DNA of 64,000 nt from positions 372,001 to 436,000 of the forward strand of contig NZ_JAJUXH010000001.1 of NCBI RefSeq assembly GCF_021390245.1. Direction: 5' to 3'. Origin of the DNA: Dyadobacter sp. CY323. GTDB taxonomy: Bacteria; Bacteroidota; Bacteroidia; Cytophagales; Spirosomataceae. Under the pieces are notes generated by a model, which was given only the letters and a program-made list of their open reading frames with translations, was not told the origin of the DNA and did not search any database. Numbering within the stretch: position 1 is the stretch's first letter; the number at the start of each line of letters is the position of its first letter. The translations under genes were made by a program, and so were the position numbers. This document shows positions 1 to 8,159 of the stretch, in pieces.

Positions 1-29
1 ATAGTATCGTAGATTTGGTGTGAGTTGAG

Positions 30-66
30 AAAGGAGTCCGGAATTTGTCCTGGCTCCTTTTCTGTT
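30..66 (+). terminator. Probable terminator of a gene upstream of the window
   Basis: The arms aaaggagtc (30-38) and ggctccttt (52-60) pair with one G:U, and a T-rich run follows. It lies before the first gene and could end a gene located left of the window. Apart from this, positions 1-137 hold only the leader of the aldo/keto reductase. Confidence 0.45.
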
Positions 67-137
67 TTTACGGTTTCAGCAAAGCATTTTTAATTTTTGT
101 TATGTAAATTGAAGCTTGTCAGAAAAGAGACAGGATA

Positions 138-1073
138 ATGAAAGATGAATTCTCGAGAAGGGAAATGGTGAAAAAACTCGTAGCATCGGGGAGCGGAATT
201 GCATTCAGTCCGTTGCTGTCTTTCGCGTATAATACTCCAAAACCAATGCTTTTAGAAAGAAAAATACCGTCTTCCGGCGAAATGTTACCTGTTGTCGGCC
301 TGGGTTCCTGGCAGCAGTTTGACGTCGGAGCAAACGCTGCTGAACGTAACCCGTTGAAAGATGTACTGACTAAAATGCACGAGCTGGGTGGCAAAATGAT
401 CGATGCCTCGCCAATGTATGGTCGGTCAGAAGGCACGATTGGCGACCTGACCGACGAACTGAAACTAAATGACAAGTTTTTCTTAGCCACAAAAGTCTGG
501 ATAACAGGAAAACAGCAGGGAATGGATCAGATGAACGATTCTTTCCGGAAAATGAAGCGTACCAAAATGGACCTCATGCAGGTACACAATCTGCAGGATT
601 GGCAAACGCATTTGAATACCCTGAAATCCTGGAAAGAACAAGGAAAGGTGCGGTATATTGGCATTACGCATTATACGGATTCAGCGCACGCGCGACTGGA
701 AGAGATTGTGCGGTCAAAAGCAGTGGATTTCGTTCAGTTTAACTACTCGATACGTTCGCGAAATGCGGAGAAAAGTTTGCTTGATGCGGCTAGGGACAAC
801 AATGTAGCTGTAATTATCAATGAGCCGTTCGAACAAGGTGCATTGTTTCGTGCGATTAAAGGCAAAGAATTGCCCGAGTGGGCGAGCGATTATGACATTA
901 AATCCTGGGCGCAATTTTTCCTCAAATACATCATCAGCAACAAAGCAGTAACCTGCGTTATTCCCGGGACTTCGGATGTAAAACATCTGGTCGACAATTT
1001 GTCGGCGGGTATCGGGAAATTACCGGATGAGGCTGGTCGTAAGAAAATGATAAGCTGGATCGAAAATATATAA
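138..1073 (+). CDS. Exported aldo/keto reductase
   Basis: A 311-residue aldo/keto reductase, an NAD(P)H-dependent carbonyl reductase of TIM-barrel fold. The N-terminus carries a twin-arginine-like signal (SRREMVKKL followed by a hydrophobic stretch to about residue 31), so the folded enzyme is probably exported by Tat. The catalytic tetrad is visible as D89, Y94 (in DASPMYG), K119 (in LATKVW) and H150 (in MQVHN). It converges with the PQQ-dehydrogenase gene, with a hairpin at the junction. The natural substrate cannot be read from sequence. Periplasmic AKRs of this kind are common in Bacteroidota. Confidence 0.9.
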   Translation: MKDEFSRREMVKKLVASGSGIAFSPLLSFAYNTPKPMLLERKIPSSGEMLPVVGLGSWQQFDVGANAAERNPLKDVLTKMHELGGKMIDASPMYGRSEGTIGDLTDELKLNDKFFLATKVWITGKQQGMDQMNDSFRKMKRTKMDLMQVHNLQDWQTHLNTLKSWKEQGKVRYIGITHYTDSAHARLEEIVRSKAVDFVQFNYSIRSRNAEKSLLDAARDNNVAVIINEPFEQGALFRAIKGKELPEWASDYDIKSWAQFFLKYIISNKAVTCVIPGTSDVKHLVDNLSAGIGKLPDEAGRKKMISWIENI

Positions 1074-1085
1074 GCTCTCTAATAG

Positions 1086-1118
1086 GTTGCATTTGCACTA
1101 TTCAAGCGCAAATGCAAC
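1086..1118. terminator. Hairpin between convergent genes
   Basis: Perfect 11-bp arms gttgcatttgc (1086-1096) and gcaaatgcaac (1108-1118) lie at the junction of the aldo/keto reductase and the PQQ dehydrogenase. The right arm is inside the last codons of the dehydrogenase. The T-tract on the + side is displaced (1127-1137). It probably acts as a transcription terminator for the + strand. Confidence 0.55.
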
Positions 1119-3230
1119 ATACTGATTTCCTTTTTTTGTCCCGAGCTTCGTTCCTCCGCAGGCAATCACAACAAACTGTTTTCTATTTACTTCATAGGTC
1201 GACGGCGTTGCAAATCCGGCTGCCGGCAGTGTGGTTTCCCAAAGTAACTCCCCATTTTTCTTATCAAAAACCCTGAATTTGCCATCCTTGGTCGCGGCGA
1301 TGAAAAGCAATCCGCTCGCCGTTACCACGGGACCTCCGTAGTTTTCACTGCCCGTTGTCGGGAAACCTTTTGCTTTGAGTGATTCCGTTTCCCCGAATGG
1401 AATTTTCCAGAGGAACTCGCCGGTATTTAAATTGATCGCATTCAAGGTACCCCAGGGTGGTGAAATGGCGGGCAGACCGTTGCTGTCGAGGAATTTATTG
1501 TATCCAGTGCTTTGGTAAGGCAGGTAGGTCTTTTTTGATTTCGTTTTAACTGCAACCGCTTCCACTTTTTCATCGCCAAACAAGAAAGCAACCAGTGCCT
1601 GCTTTTCCTGCGCCGTCAACATGGGGAAACCCGGCATCATCCCTTTTCCGGACGTAACCAGCTGATTTACAAAAGCACGGTCACGGCGCTGCCCGATATC
1701 TACAAGTGAAGGGTAACCACTTTTTGCATTCCCTTTGCGCCCGAGCCCGTGGCAGGTAACGCAGTAAGTGGAATATACCTTTTCCCCGGGACTGAGAGAC
1801 GATAAGTCACTTTCCTTCGGCGTGTTTTTCATCGTGAGAATCCAAGCCATTTCATTGCTATTCACATATAAAATTCCAGAGTCCGGATCGGCAGCCGCGC
1901 CGCCCCATTCAGCCCCGCCGTCGAAACCAGGCATGATTACGGTTCCTTCTTTACCTGGAGGGGCGAACAATTCTTTTTTATACCCTTTGAATTTAATCAC
2001 CAATGAATCGTGATCCGGTGCATATGGGCTGATGTCTTTCTCGGTAAGTGTATTGGAATGCCTGGCAAACGAGGCCGGTTTTGACGGTACCGGCTGAGTA
2101 GGCCAGGGAAATTCGCCTGGCAAAACCGACTGGGGAGCAGCGACTTCCTTGATCGGAAATAATGGCTTTCCCGTAACCCGGTCAAATACAAATACATATC
2201 CCTGCTTGCTCACCTGCGCCACCGCATCGATCTTTCGGGGGCGACCGTCGGGGCCCTTCTGAGTTACGGTAATCAGGTTTGGCGGCGCCGGTAAATCACG
2301 GTCCCACATGTCGTGGTGCATGGTCTGGTAATGCCACAGTCGCTTCCCGGTTTTCACATCAATCGCGAGCAGACAGTTGGCAAAAAGGTTTGCTCCTTTT
2401 CTTTTACCGCCATAAAAATCATAACCGGCAGAACCGGTCGGGACGAATAAAATACCTCTTTTCCGGTCAATAGCCGTTCCTGCCCAGTTGTTGGCTGCGC
2501 CGGTGAAAGTGTTCTTATAAGCATCTGGAGGGAACGTTTCATATCCGTATTCGCCAGGATACGGAATGGTATGAAATGTCCATACCAGTTTACCAGTGCG
2601 AACATTAAATGCCCTGAGATCACCGGGGGCCGCATCCGAGTCTTCCGAAAGGCGGATAGGCATAATGATCAGATCTTCATAAATCGTCCCTGGCGTGTTG
2701 GAAACCATGTATTTATCCTTTGCAATTTCCGGCAAGCCAGTACGCAGGTCAATCTTGCCATGGTCGCCGAAACTTTCAATTACTTTTCCCGTATGGGCAT
2801 CCAATGCATATAAAAATGCGCCCATTGCGTGCATGATCCGTTTGTCATCGCCATCGCTCCAGTAGGTCAGACCGCGGCTGGTGTTGGAGCCGTTTTTCGA
2901 TTTATCCCCGAAAATCCACAATTGCTTTCCCGTCTCCGCGTCGAGTGCGAATGCTTGTACCGTGCTGGTAACGCCATATAATACGCCATCGACGATGATC
3001 GGATTCACCTGAGTCTGGCCGGAATCGGGCATGGAATAGGTCCAGGCGACTTTCAGATTTTTAACATTAGCCCGATTGATCTGTGTTAATGGAGAATAAT
3101 GGTTGCGATCCGGCCCGCCCAGGTACTCCGGCCATTCGCTGCTACCTGCTTTTTTCTCGTCATCATTTTTATATACTCCCAAAAAGGCGAGTGAGGCAAA
3201 TGCAATGCAAAAAACCGAAAGTCTAAGCAT
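1098..3230 (-). CDS. PQQ-dependent dehydrogenase with internal cytochrome c domain
   Basis: A 710-residue quinoprotein of the PQQ glucose/alcohol dehydrogenase type. After a short hydrophobic N-terminus (residues 1-20) come repeated propeller blades with tryptophan-docking-like motifs such as TGKQLW, TGKLVW and TGKRLW. A cytochrome c module sits inside the propeller sequence at about residues 482-555, with heme motif CVTCH at 490-494 and probable axial Met in GMMPGF near 531-536. The last blades follow it. The enzyme should act in the periplasm, oxidising a sugar or alcohol and passing electrons to its own heme. It lies 31 bp upstream of nothing on its 3' side, but shares a strand with the sialate O-acetylesterase located 31 bp upstream. 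Substrate unknown. Confidence 0.9.
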   Translation of the reverse strand: MLRLSVFCIAFASLAFLGVYKNDDEKKAGSSEWPEYLGGPDRNHYSPLTQINRANVKNLKVAWTYSMPDSGQTQVNPIIVDGVLYGVTSTVQAFALDAETGKQLWIFGDKSKNGSNTSRGLTYWSDGDDKRIMHAMGAFLYALDAHTGKVIESFGDHGKIDLRTGLPEIAKDKYMVSNTPGTIYEDLIIMPIRLSEDSDAAPGDLRAFNVRTGKLVWTFHTIPYPGEYGYETFPPDAYKNTFTGAANNWAGTAIDRKRGILFVPTGSAGYDFYGGKRKGANLFANCLLAIDVKTGKRLWHYQTMHHDMWDRDLPAPPNLITVTQKGPDGRPRKIDAVAQVSKQGYVFVFDRVTGKPLFPIKEVAAPQSVLPGEFPWPTQPVPSKPASFARHSNTLTEKDISPYAPDHDSLVIKFKGYKKELFAPPGKEGTVIMPGFDGGAEWGGAAADPDSGILYVNSNEMAWILTMKNTPKESDLSSLSPGEKVYSTYCVTCHGLGRKGNAKSGYPSLVDIGQRRDRAFVNQLVTSGKGMMPGFPMLTAQEKQALVAFLFGDEKVEAVAVKTKSKKTYLPYQSTGYNKFLDSNGLPAISPPWGTLNAINLNTGEFLWKIPFGETESLKAKGFPTTGSENYGGPVVTASGLLFIAATKDGKFRVFDKKNGELLWETTLPAAGFATPSTYEVNRKQFVVIACGGTKLGTKKGNQYVAFALE

Positions 3231-3261
3231 ATGGGAAATCCGATATTTTTATTTAAATGAG

Positions 3262-5217
3262 TTATTGGAATTTTACGTTTTCAGTAATACCCGGCCAGTT
3301 ATCCGTCCGGAATGCACTTGCCGGAAAACCATCTGCATTATACAGGTTTGCGTCTTCGGGAGCATCCGACCACGCATATCGCACCGATGCCGGCTTGGTA
3401 ACTTTGGGATGAGAAACCACCACTTTGTTTCCGTCGATCTCTGCTTTGGCGTAATAAAAAACCTTGTCGTCACCTGCAATTTCAAAACCTTTAAGGTAGC
3501 CGTAGCGATCTTTTACCATTAAACCGTTTTCTGCGTTTTTGAACGAAACAACCGCTTTCCAGTCCTCGAATTGTACCTGGTCGTAAATGGGCGAGGCATA
3601 AGGAATATTCTGACCGTAATCCAGCTTCAATGCGTGCGTTGCCAGTCTGTGGGCCACGTCTTGCTTGTTTGTAGGGTGAATGTCTTTGGGATTTCCTACG
3701 TCTGTGCTGACAGCCATTCCTGTTTTAGGTAGGCTCAATGTCATGTTTTGAGCCTCGCGAAGCTCGGCCCAGTTGCTTCCTTTATTGCTGTCATTATCAC
3801 TGCCGTAGCTCGAAAGTTGTACCCAGTAAAACGAAAAATCATCGTTCCAAAGCTTGCGCCAGTCGTTGATCATGAGTGGAAATGCCTGGCGATATTGGTA
3901 TGCCCGGCCCGCGTTGCTTTCTCCCTGATACCACAATGTACCGCGCATCGCAAATGGGATCAGCGGCACGATCATGGCATTATAAATGGTTGTTCCGACA
4001 TTATTCATCAGATGCGCATACTCATGTTTTTCAGCGAATGAAGGCATGAGTGCCCAATCCTTTGCCAGGCTTATCTTTGTAGAACCTGCATCCAGATAGA
4101 GATCATTGGCAGATCCCATAAAGCCGGGGCCAAACCAGGGTGTGGCGATCATATTTCCTGATTTGATGACAAGCTGATTTTTACCGGTTTTCCACGTTCC
4201 GGCTGGGATAGCAATTTTACGAACACCTTTAACAGCGGCGTCATTCACCAGCTTCCCATTGATGTAAATCTGATTTTGACTGTCGTTCTCCGGGAGTGAG
4301 AGGGTTGTCGGTTTCGCCGCGATGTCGTCGGCAAGTTCGATTTCTTTGGCCATGTAACCTGTGCCCCGGAAGCCCATTAATCCTTTCCAATCCCACTGAC
4401 CAACCGCGTCGGCCGTCTTTTGCCAGTTGCTTAAATCCGCAGAGCCGGTCATGTATTTCTTTTCGTCATCACCGGTTGGGTTAAATGACTCGTTTTTAAA
4501 GAGTTGCTTTTTTAACTTTTTATCCATCACCACATCAGCCTGTTCCCAGGTTGTCGGCATGGTTTGGGCATATGGTTTTAGTTCGTTGCTTGCCAGCATA
4601 GCTTCTTTGCTGATCCAGCCTTCAATCTGCGATCCGCCCCAGGATGAATGCAATAAGCCGATCGGTACATTTAGTTTTTGATATAATTCTCTTGCAAAAA
4701 AGAACCCGATCGCTGAAAAACCGCCTACCGTTTCGCGGGACGCAATCTTCCATTCGCCTGTTTTAAGGTCTGTCTCGGGTGTCATCGTCACCTGATGGTC
4801 TACGCGAAAATGGCGGATCTGCGGAAAGTTTGCATTCTGCCTTTCTTCCTCATAGTTCTTCGCAGCCTGCACCGGCCACTCCATATTCGACTGTCCGGAC
4901 AGGAGCCACACTTCGCCGATCAGAATGTCACTGACTGTCTGAGTACCCGATTTTGCAGATGCCGTTAACGTATACGGACCGCCTGCTTCGAGTGGTTTGA
5001 ACTTTACGATCCATTTGCCGGAAGCATCGGTTTTTACATCAATACTCTCTTTTGCAAGCGTCACTTTCACTTTTTCTCCCGCTTTTGCCCAACCCCACAC
5101 AGGAATTGGTTTCTGGCGCTGAAGTACCACGTGGTCGGAAAAGAGCCGGGCCAGTTTTACCTGAGCAAAAGCAGTTTGGGAAATAACAAGCAAAAGAAGA
5201 AGGAGCAGACGTTTCAT
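3262..5217 (-). CDS. Sialate O-acetylesterase (SGNH-type, secreted)
   Basis: A 651-residue protein with a clear Sec signal peptide (residues 1-18, cleavage after AFA). The SGNH hydrolase block I GQSNM contains the nucleophile S110. A second conserved block YQGESN lies near residue 415, and a DIHPTNK block near the C-terminal third supplies the candidate catalytic Asp/His. A beta-sandwich insertion (about residues 260-390) interrupts the hydrolase, as is usual in this family. It removes O-acetyl groups from sialic acids or, in many Bacteroidota homologues, from plant polysaccharides. It is the upstream gene of a two-gene operon with the PQQ dehydrogenase (31-bp gap). Confidence 0.88.
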   Translation of the reverse strand: MKRLLLLLLLVISQTAFAQVKLARLFSDHVVLQRQKPIPVWGWAKAGEKVKVTLAKESIDVKTDASGKWIVKFKPLEAGGPYTLTASAKSGTQTVSDILIGEVWLLSGQSNMEWPVQAAKNYEEERQNANFPQIRHFRVDHQVTMTPETDLKTGEWKIASRETVGGFSAIGFFFARELYQKLNVPIGLLHSSWGGSQIEGWISKEAMLASNELKPYAQTMPTTWEQADVVMDKKLKKQLFKNESFNPTGDDEKKYMTGSADLSNWQKTADAVGQWDWKGLMGFRGTGYMAKEIELADDIAAKPTTLSLPENDSQNQIYINGKLVNDAAVKGVRKIAIPAGTWKTGKNQLVIKSGNMIATPWFGPGFMGSANDLYLDAGSTKISLAKDWALMPSFAEKHEYAHLMNNVGTTIYNAMIVPLIPFAMRGTLWYQGESNAGRAYQYRQAFPLMINDWRKLWNDDFSFYWVQLSSYGSDNDSNKGSNWAELREAQNMTLSLPKTGMAVSTDVGNPKDIHPTNKQDVAHRLATHALKLDYGQNIPYASPIYDQVQFEDWKAVVSFKNAENGLMVKDRYGYLKGFEIAGDDKVFYYAKAEIDGNKVVVSHPKVTKPASVRYAWSDAPEDANLYNADGFPASAFRTDNWPGITENVKFQ

Positions 5218-5339
5218 AAAAATCCGGTAAATGAATAATGCTTATAAAATGCGTTTGGGGGGCATAATCTACTTAAAGCATTAACTTTGCACGCCTGTTC
5301 GACGCTGCGGAATGTGCCAAAACTGTTAATCCCGATTCA

Positions 5340-6245
5340 ATGATTTCTGTCGTTATTTGCTCGATAAATCCTACGGATTTATCGATAGTCAAGGAAAATA
5401 TAAGTCAAACCATCGGCGTACCCTACGAAGTGATCGGCATTGACAACCGGTTTGAGAAAAAAGGCATTTGCGACGTGTATAATGCGGGGACGAAGCTGGC
5501 AGCGTTCGACATCATCTGTTACATGCACGAGGATGTGCAGATCCGGACGCATGGATGGGGGCAAACTGTTCTCAATATCTTTGAAAATGATCCTGCCGCG
5601 GGGGTTTTGGGTGTTGCTGGAGGCGGATACAAATCACTTTCACCCTCCGGCTGGTACCAGTTCGAATTTCATTCCGAAGAAAGGTCTTATCAGAATGTAT
5701 TGCAGGGATATAAGCTGGATAGTAAAGATGAAATCCACGCTTATCACAATCCGAAACAGGAGGCATTGAGCCTGGTGGTTTGTGTGGATGGACTCTGGTT
5801 TTGTACGCGGAAAAGTATTGCTCTGAAACATCCATTCGACTCAAGAACCTTGAAAGGATTTCATGGATATGACCTGGATTTTTGCCTGAGTGTCTTTCCC
5901 GAATACAAAATCCTGGTCACTTTCAATGTCTTGATGAAGCATGCATCCGAGGGTAAATTTGATAAGAAATGGCTGGACGAGATCCTGAAGCTGCACCGGA
6001 AATGGGATAAGGTACTCCCACTTACGACGTCGGATGTGAGTAAAAGGGAGTTTTATTTTACCGAGAAGAGGTGTCTGAAGCTGCTGATTGAAAAGATGCT
6101 GAACTGGGATTATTCCTTTTACCAGATTCATAAAATGCTTTTGAGCACCGCAAAATCACGTGTTCGGAAGAAGCTGTTTTTCAAAGCTTACCTGCATTTG
6201 ATCCAGCTGAAATTGAAACTCATTCCTCTTCCGCCCAGTAACTAA
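5340..6245 (+). CDS. Glycosyltransferase, family 2-like
   Basis: A 301-residue soluble protein starting with the GT-A nucleotide-binding pattern (VVICSINP) followed by a short Rossmann half. A hydrophobic/acidic CYMHEDV motif near residue 61 stands in the place of the metal-binding DxD. The region around GFHGYDLDFCL near residue 183 resembles the acceptor-side ED/DLD motif of GT2 enzymes. The C-terminal ~80 residues are basic and helical. It likely transfers a sugar onto a surface glycan. Its 3' end overlaps the convergent glycosyltransferase gene by 26 bp. Donor and acceptor are unknown. Confidence 0.78.
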   Translation: MISVVICSINPTDLSIVKENISQTIGVPYEVIGIDNRFEKKGICDVYNAGTKLAAFDIICYMHEDVQIRTHGWGQTVLNIFENDPAAGVLGVAGGGYKSLSPSGWYQFEFHSEERSYQNVLQGYKLDSKDEIHAYHNPKQEALSLVVCVDGLWFCTRKSIALKHPFDSRTLKGFHGYDLDFCLSVFPEYKILVTFNVLMKHASEGKFDKKWLDEILKLHRKWDKVLPLTTSDVSKREFYFTEKRCLKLLIEKMLNWDYSFYQIHKMLLSTAKSRVRKKLFFKAYLHLIQLKLKLIPLPPSN

Positions 6246-7221
6246 ATAGCCTTGCCCACAACAACTTGGCTTTCAAGCCCCAGATCTGACGATACACAAA
6301 TGCGCGTTTGGTGGATTTCCGATACTTCTGAATGTAAAACAGAATGTCGAAATGCTTGTCGATCAAGCGTGCGTAGCCGAATGAAAACCAGGTATCCAGC
6401 CGTTTTTCGAACAATTCGTGGAGCCGGTTCAGAAAGTCTGCGTTCTTGTTTTTCTGAAAAGTATTACAGTATTTGATCCATTTGAGATCTCGCCGAAGCT
6501 TTTTGATGTCACGGTTTTCGTGGTAATTTTTCCTGAACTTCTTCCGCTTGTTGAGAATGTCCGTCGACGTGGTCGGATGCTGCCGGTAATTCACGAGCGG
6601 TTTATGAACATATCCGATAGTTCCCAGATTTACAGCCACATAGGCAATCCAGTGATCGTGAAAATGTTCTGGGTGAAATGGAAGAATGTCCGGAATGAGC
6701 TCTCTTTTGAAAAGGCAGCTATGCCCCGAAACACAGTTGAAAAAATAGAATACTTCGGGCTGATCGCCACTGTATAAGTGGATAATGTCCGACATTTTTT
6801 TATCCATCATTTCTCCGCTGTCTTCCATAAACCGGGAGTCATGATAGACCAGTTTGTGGGTGCCGATGTTTTCGACCATGATCCTAATTTTATCAAGGTC
6901 CCAGGTATCATCCTGGTCGGACAATGCAATGTATTCGCCGCTGCACAGGCTAATTGCTTTCTCAAAATTCTTAACGTAACCCAGATTAGCCTCATTCTCG
7001 TAGATTTTCAAAAACGGAAATCTTTGCTCGTATTCTTGGAGAATTTCCCTGGAAGTATCCCGGCTGCAATCGTCAACGGCAATAATTTCAAGGTTTGGAT
7101 AGCGCTGGCCTACCAGGGTATCAAGTTGCTGCCGTAAAAACTTGCTTCCATTATAAACACAAAGTGCTATGGATACAAGTGGAAACGGGCCGGTGCTTAG
7201 AGAAGAAGGAGTGGGTTGCAT
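6220..7221 (-). CDS. Glycosyltransferase family 2 (paralogue A)
   Basis: A GT2 enzyme with N-terminal GT-A domain: VSIALCVYNG, VDDCSRD and the metal-site motif SDQDDTWD are visible, followed by YHDSRF and the acceptor-loop segment FNCVSGHS. The open frame extends to 7257, which would overlap the upstream gene by 31 bp. I prefer the ATG at 7221 (334 residues), six bases after the neighbour's stop codon, because the N-terminal extension has no family match. It shares its motif order and wording with the next gene upstream, so the two look like a tandem duplication. It probably works with the ABC exporter in building an exported polysaccharide or lipid-linked glycan. Confidence 0.88.
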   Translation of the reverse strand: MQPTPSSLSTGPFPLVSIALCVYNGSKFLRQQLDTLVGQRYPNLEIIAVDDCSRDTSREILQEYEQRFPFLKIYENEANLGYVKNFEKAISLCSGEYIALSDQDDTWDLDKIRIMVENIGTHKLVYHDSRFMEDSGEMMDKKMSDIIHLYSGDQPEVFYFFNCVSGHSCLFKRELIPDILPFHPEHFHDHWIAYVAVNLGTIGYVHKPLVNYRQHPTTSTDILNKRKKFRKNYHENRDIKKLRRDLKWIKYCNTFQKNKNADFLNRLHELFEKRLDTWFSFGYARLIDKHFDILFYIQKYRKSTKRAFVYRQIWGLKAKLLWARLFSYWAEEE

Positions 7222-7226
7222 AATCG

Positions 7227-8159
7227 TTAGAGAACCGTTTTTGCTAATGGCCCCCATATTTTTCTAAGTGTAAAGAAAAACTTACTGATCTCGGATTTTT
7301 TCAGCAGCCTCAGCAGGTATTTTCTGTTTTTCCAGATCTCCCGGCCATAAGCAATGCTCATAAATGAAGCGTTTCGCCGGAGGCTAAGTTCATATAACCG
7401 GGTAATGAGTGGTGCCGATGTTTCAGAGGCATGTTCTGCACAAAGTTTCAGCCATTCACTCTCTTTTTTTAGCTGATCAATCTTTTGCCCGGTGGACTTT
7501 ACAGTGGGGCGGATGGCGAGTATGTCCGTGTTATTTTTTTTATGCTGCCGGTAATGAACCAGGCATTGATCTACAAAGTCAACCGAGCCGTGGCTGGTGG
7601 CTATGTAAGCCAGCCATTGATCGTAATGGAAGTCGATCGGAAATGGCAGGGCGTTTCGGAGTAGCGACCTTTTCATAAAAATGCTGTGGCCCGAAACGCA
7701 ATTGAAATACAAAAATGCCTCTGGCCGATCGCCTCTGTAAAACTCAAATTTATCGGATATTTTCGTCCCCATCGACTTTCCCGCCTGATCTATGAATGCG
7801 GAATCGTGGTAAACGAGCAGGTTTTCTTTGATGGCTTCCAGCTGGATTTGGAGCTTATCCTTGTCCCAGATGTCGTCCTGGTCACAAATGGCGATGAATT
7901 CACCTTCGCAAAGTCTCAGGGCTTTCTCAAAATTTTTGTTATACCCGAGGTTCTTATCGTTGAAATGTACCTTGAATCTATGATCGCGCGCCACATAAGC
8001 ATTTAAAATACTTCGCGTGTCATCCCGGGAGCAATCGTCCACGATCACCATTTCCCAGTCCTGCATACTTTGGGAAAGAACGGAGTTTAATTGTTCTTCT
8101 AAAAAATCACGGCCATTGTAGGTGCACAAGGCAATGGAAATGAGCGGCTTACTTTCCAT
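7227..8159 (-). CDS. Glycosyltransferase family 2 (paralogue B)
   Basis: A 310-residue GT2 enzyme. Motifs ISIALCTYNG, VDDCSRD, CDQDDIWD, YHDSAF and FNCVSGHS match those of the gene immediately downstream, identifying a paralogous pair. A basic C-terminal helical tail (about residues 265-310) may attach it to the inner membrane. Its start codon abuts the stop codon of the ABC transporter gene (8160/8159), so translation is probably coupled. Role inferred: sugar transfer in a surface polysaccharide pathway. Sugar specificity is not predictable. Confidence 0.88.
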   Translation of the reverse strand: MESKPLISIALCTYNGRDFLEEQLNSVLSQSMQDWEMVIVDDCSRDDTRSILNAYVARDHRFKVHFNDKNLGYNKNFEKALRLCEGEFIAICDQDDIWDKDKLQIQLEAIKENLLVYHDSAFIDQAGKSMGTKISDKFEFYRGDRPEAFLYFNCVSGHSIFMKRSLLRNALPFPIDFHYDQWLAYIATSHGSVDFVDQCLVHYRQHKKNNTDILAIRPTVKSTGQKIDQLKKESEWLKLCAEHASETSAPLITRLYELSLRRNASFMSIAYGREIWKNRKYLLRLLKKSEISKFFFTLRKIWGPLAKTVL

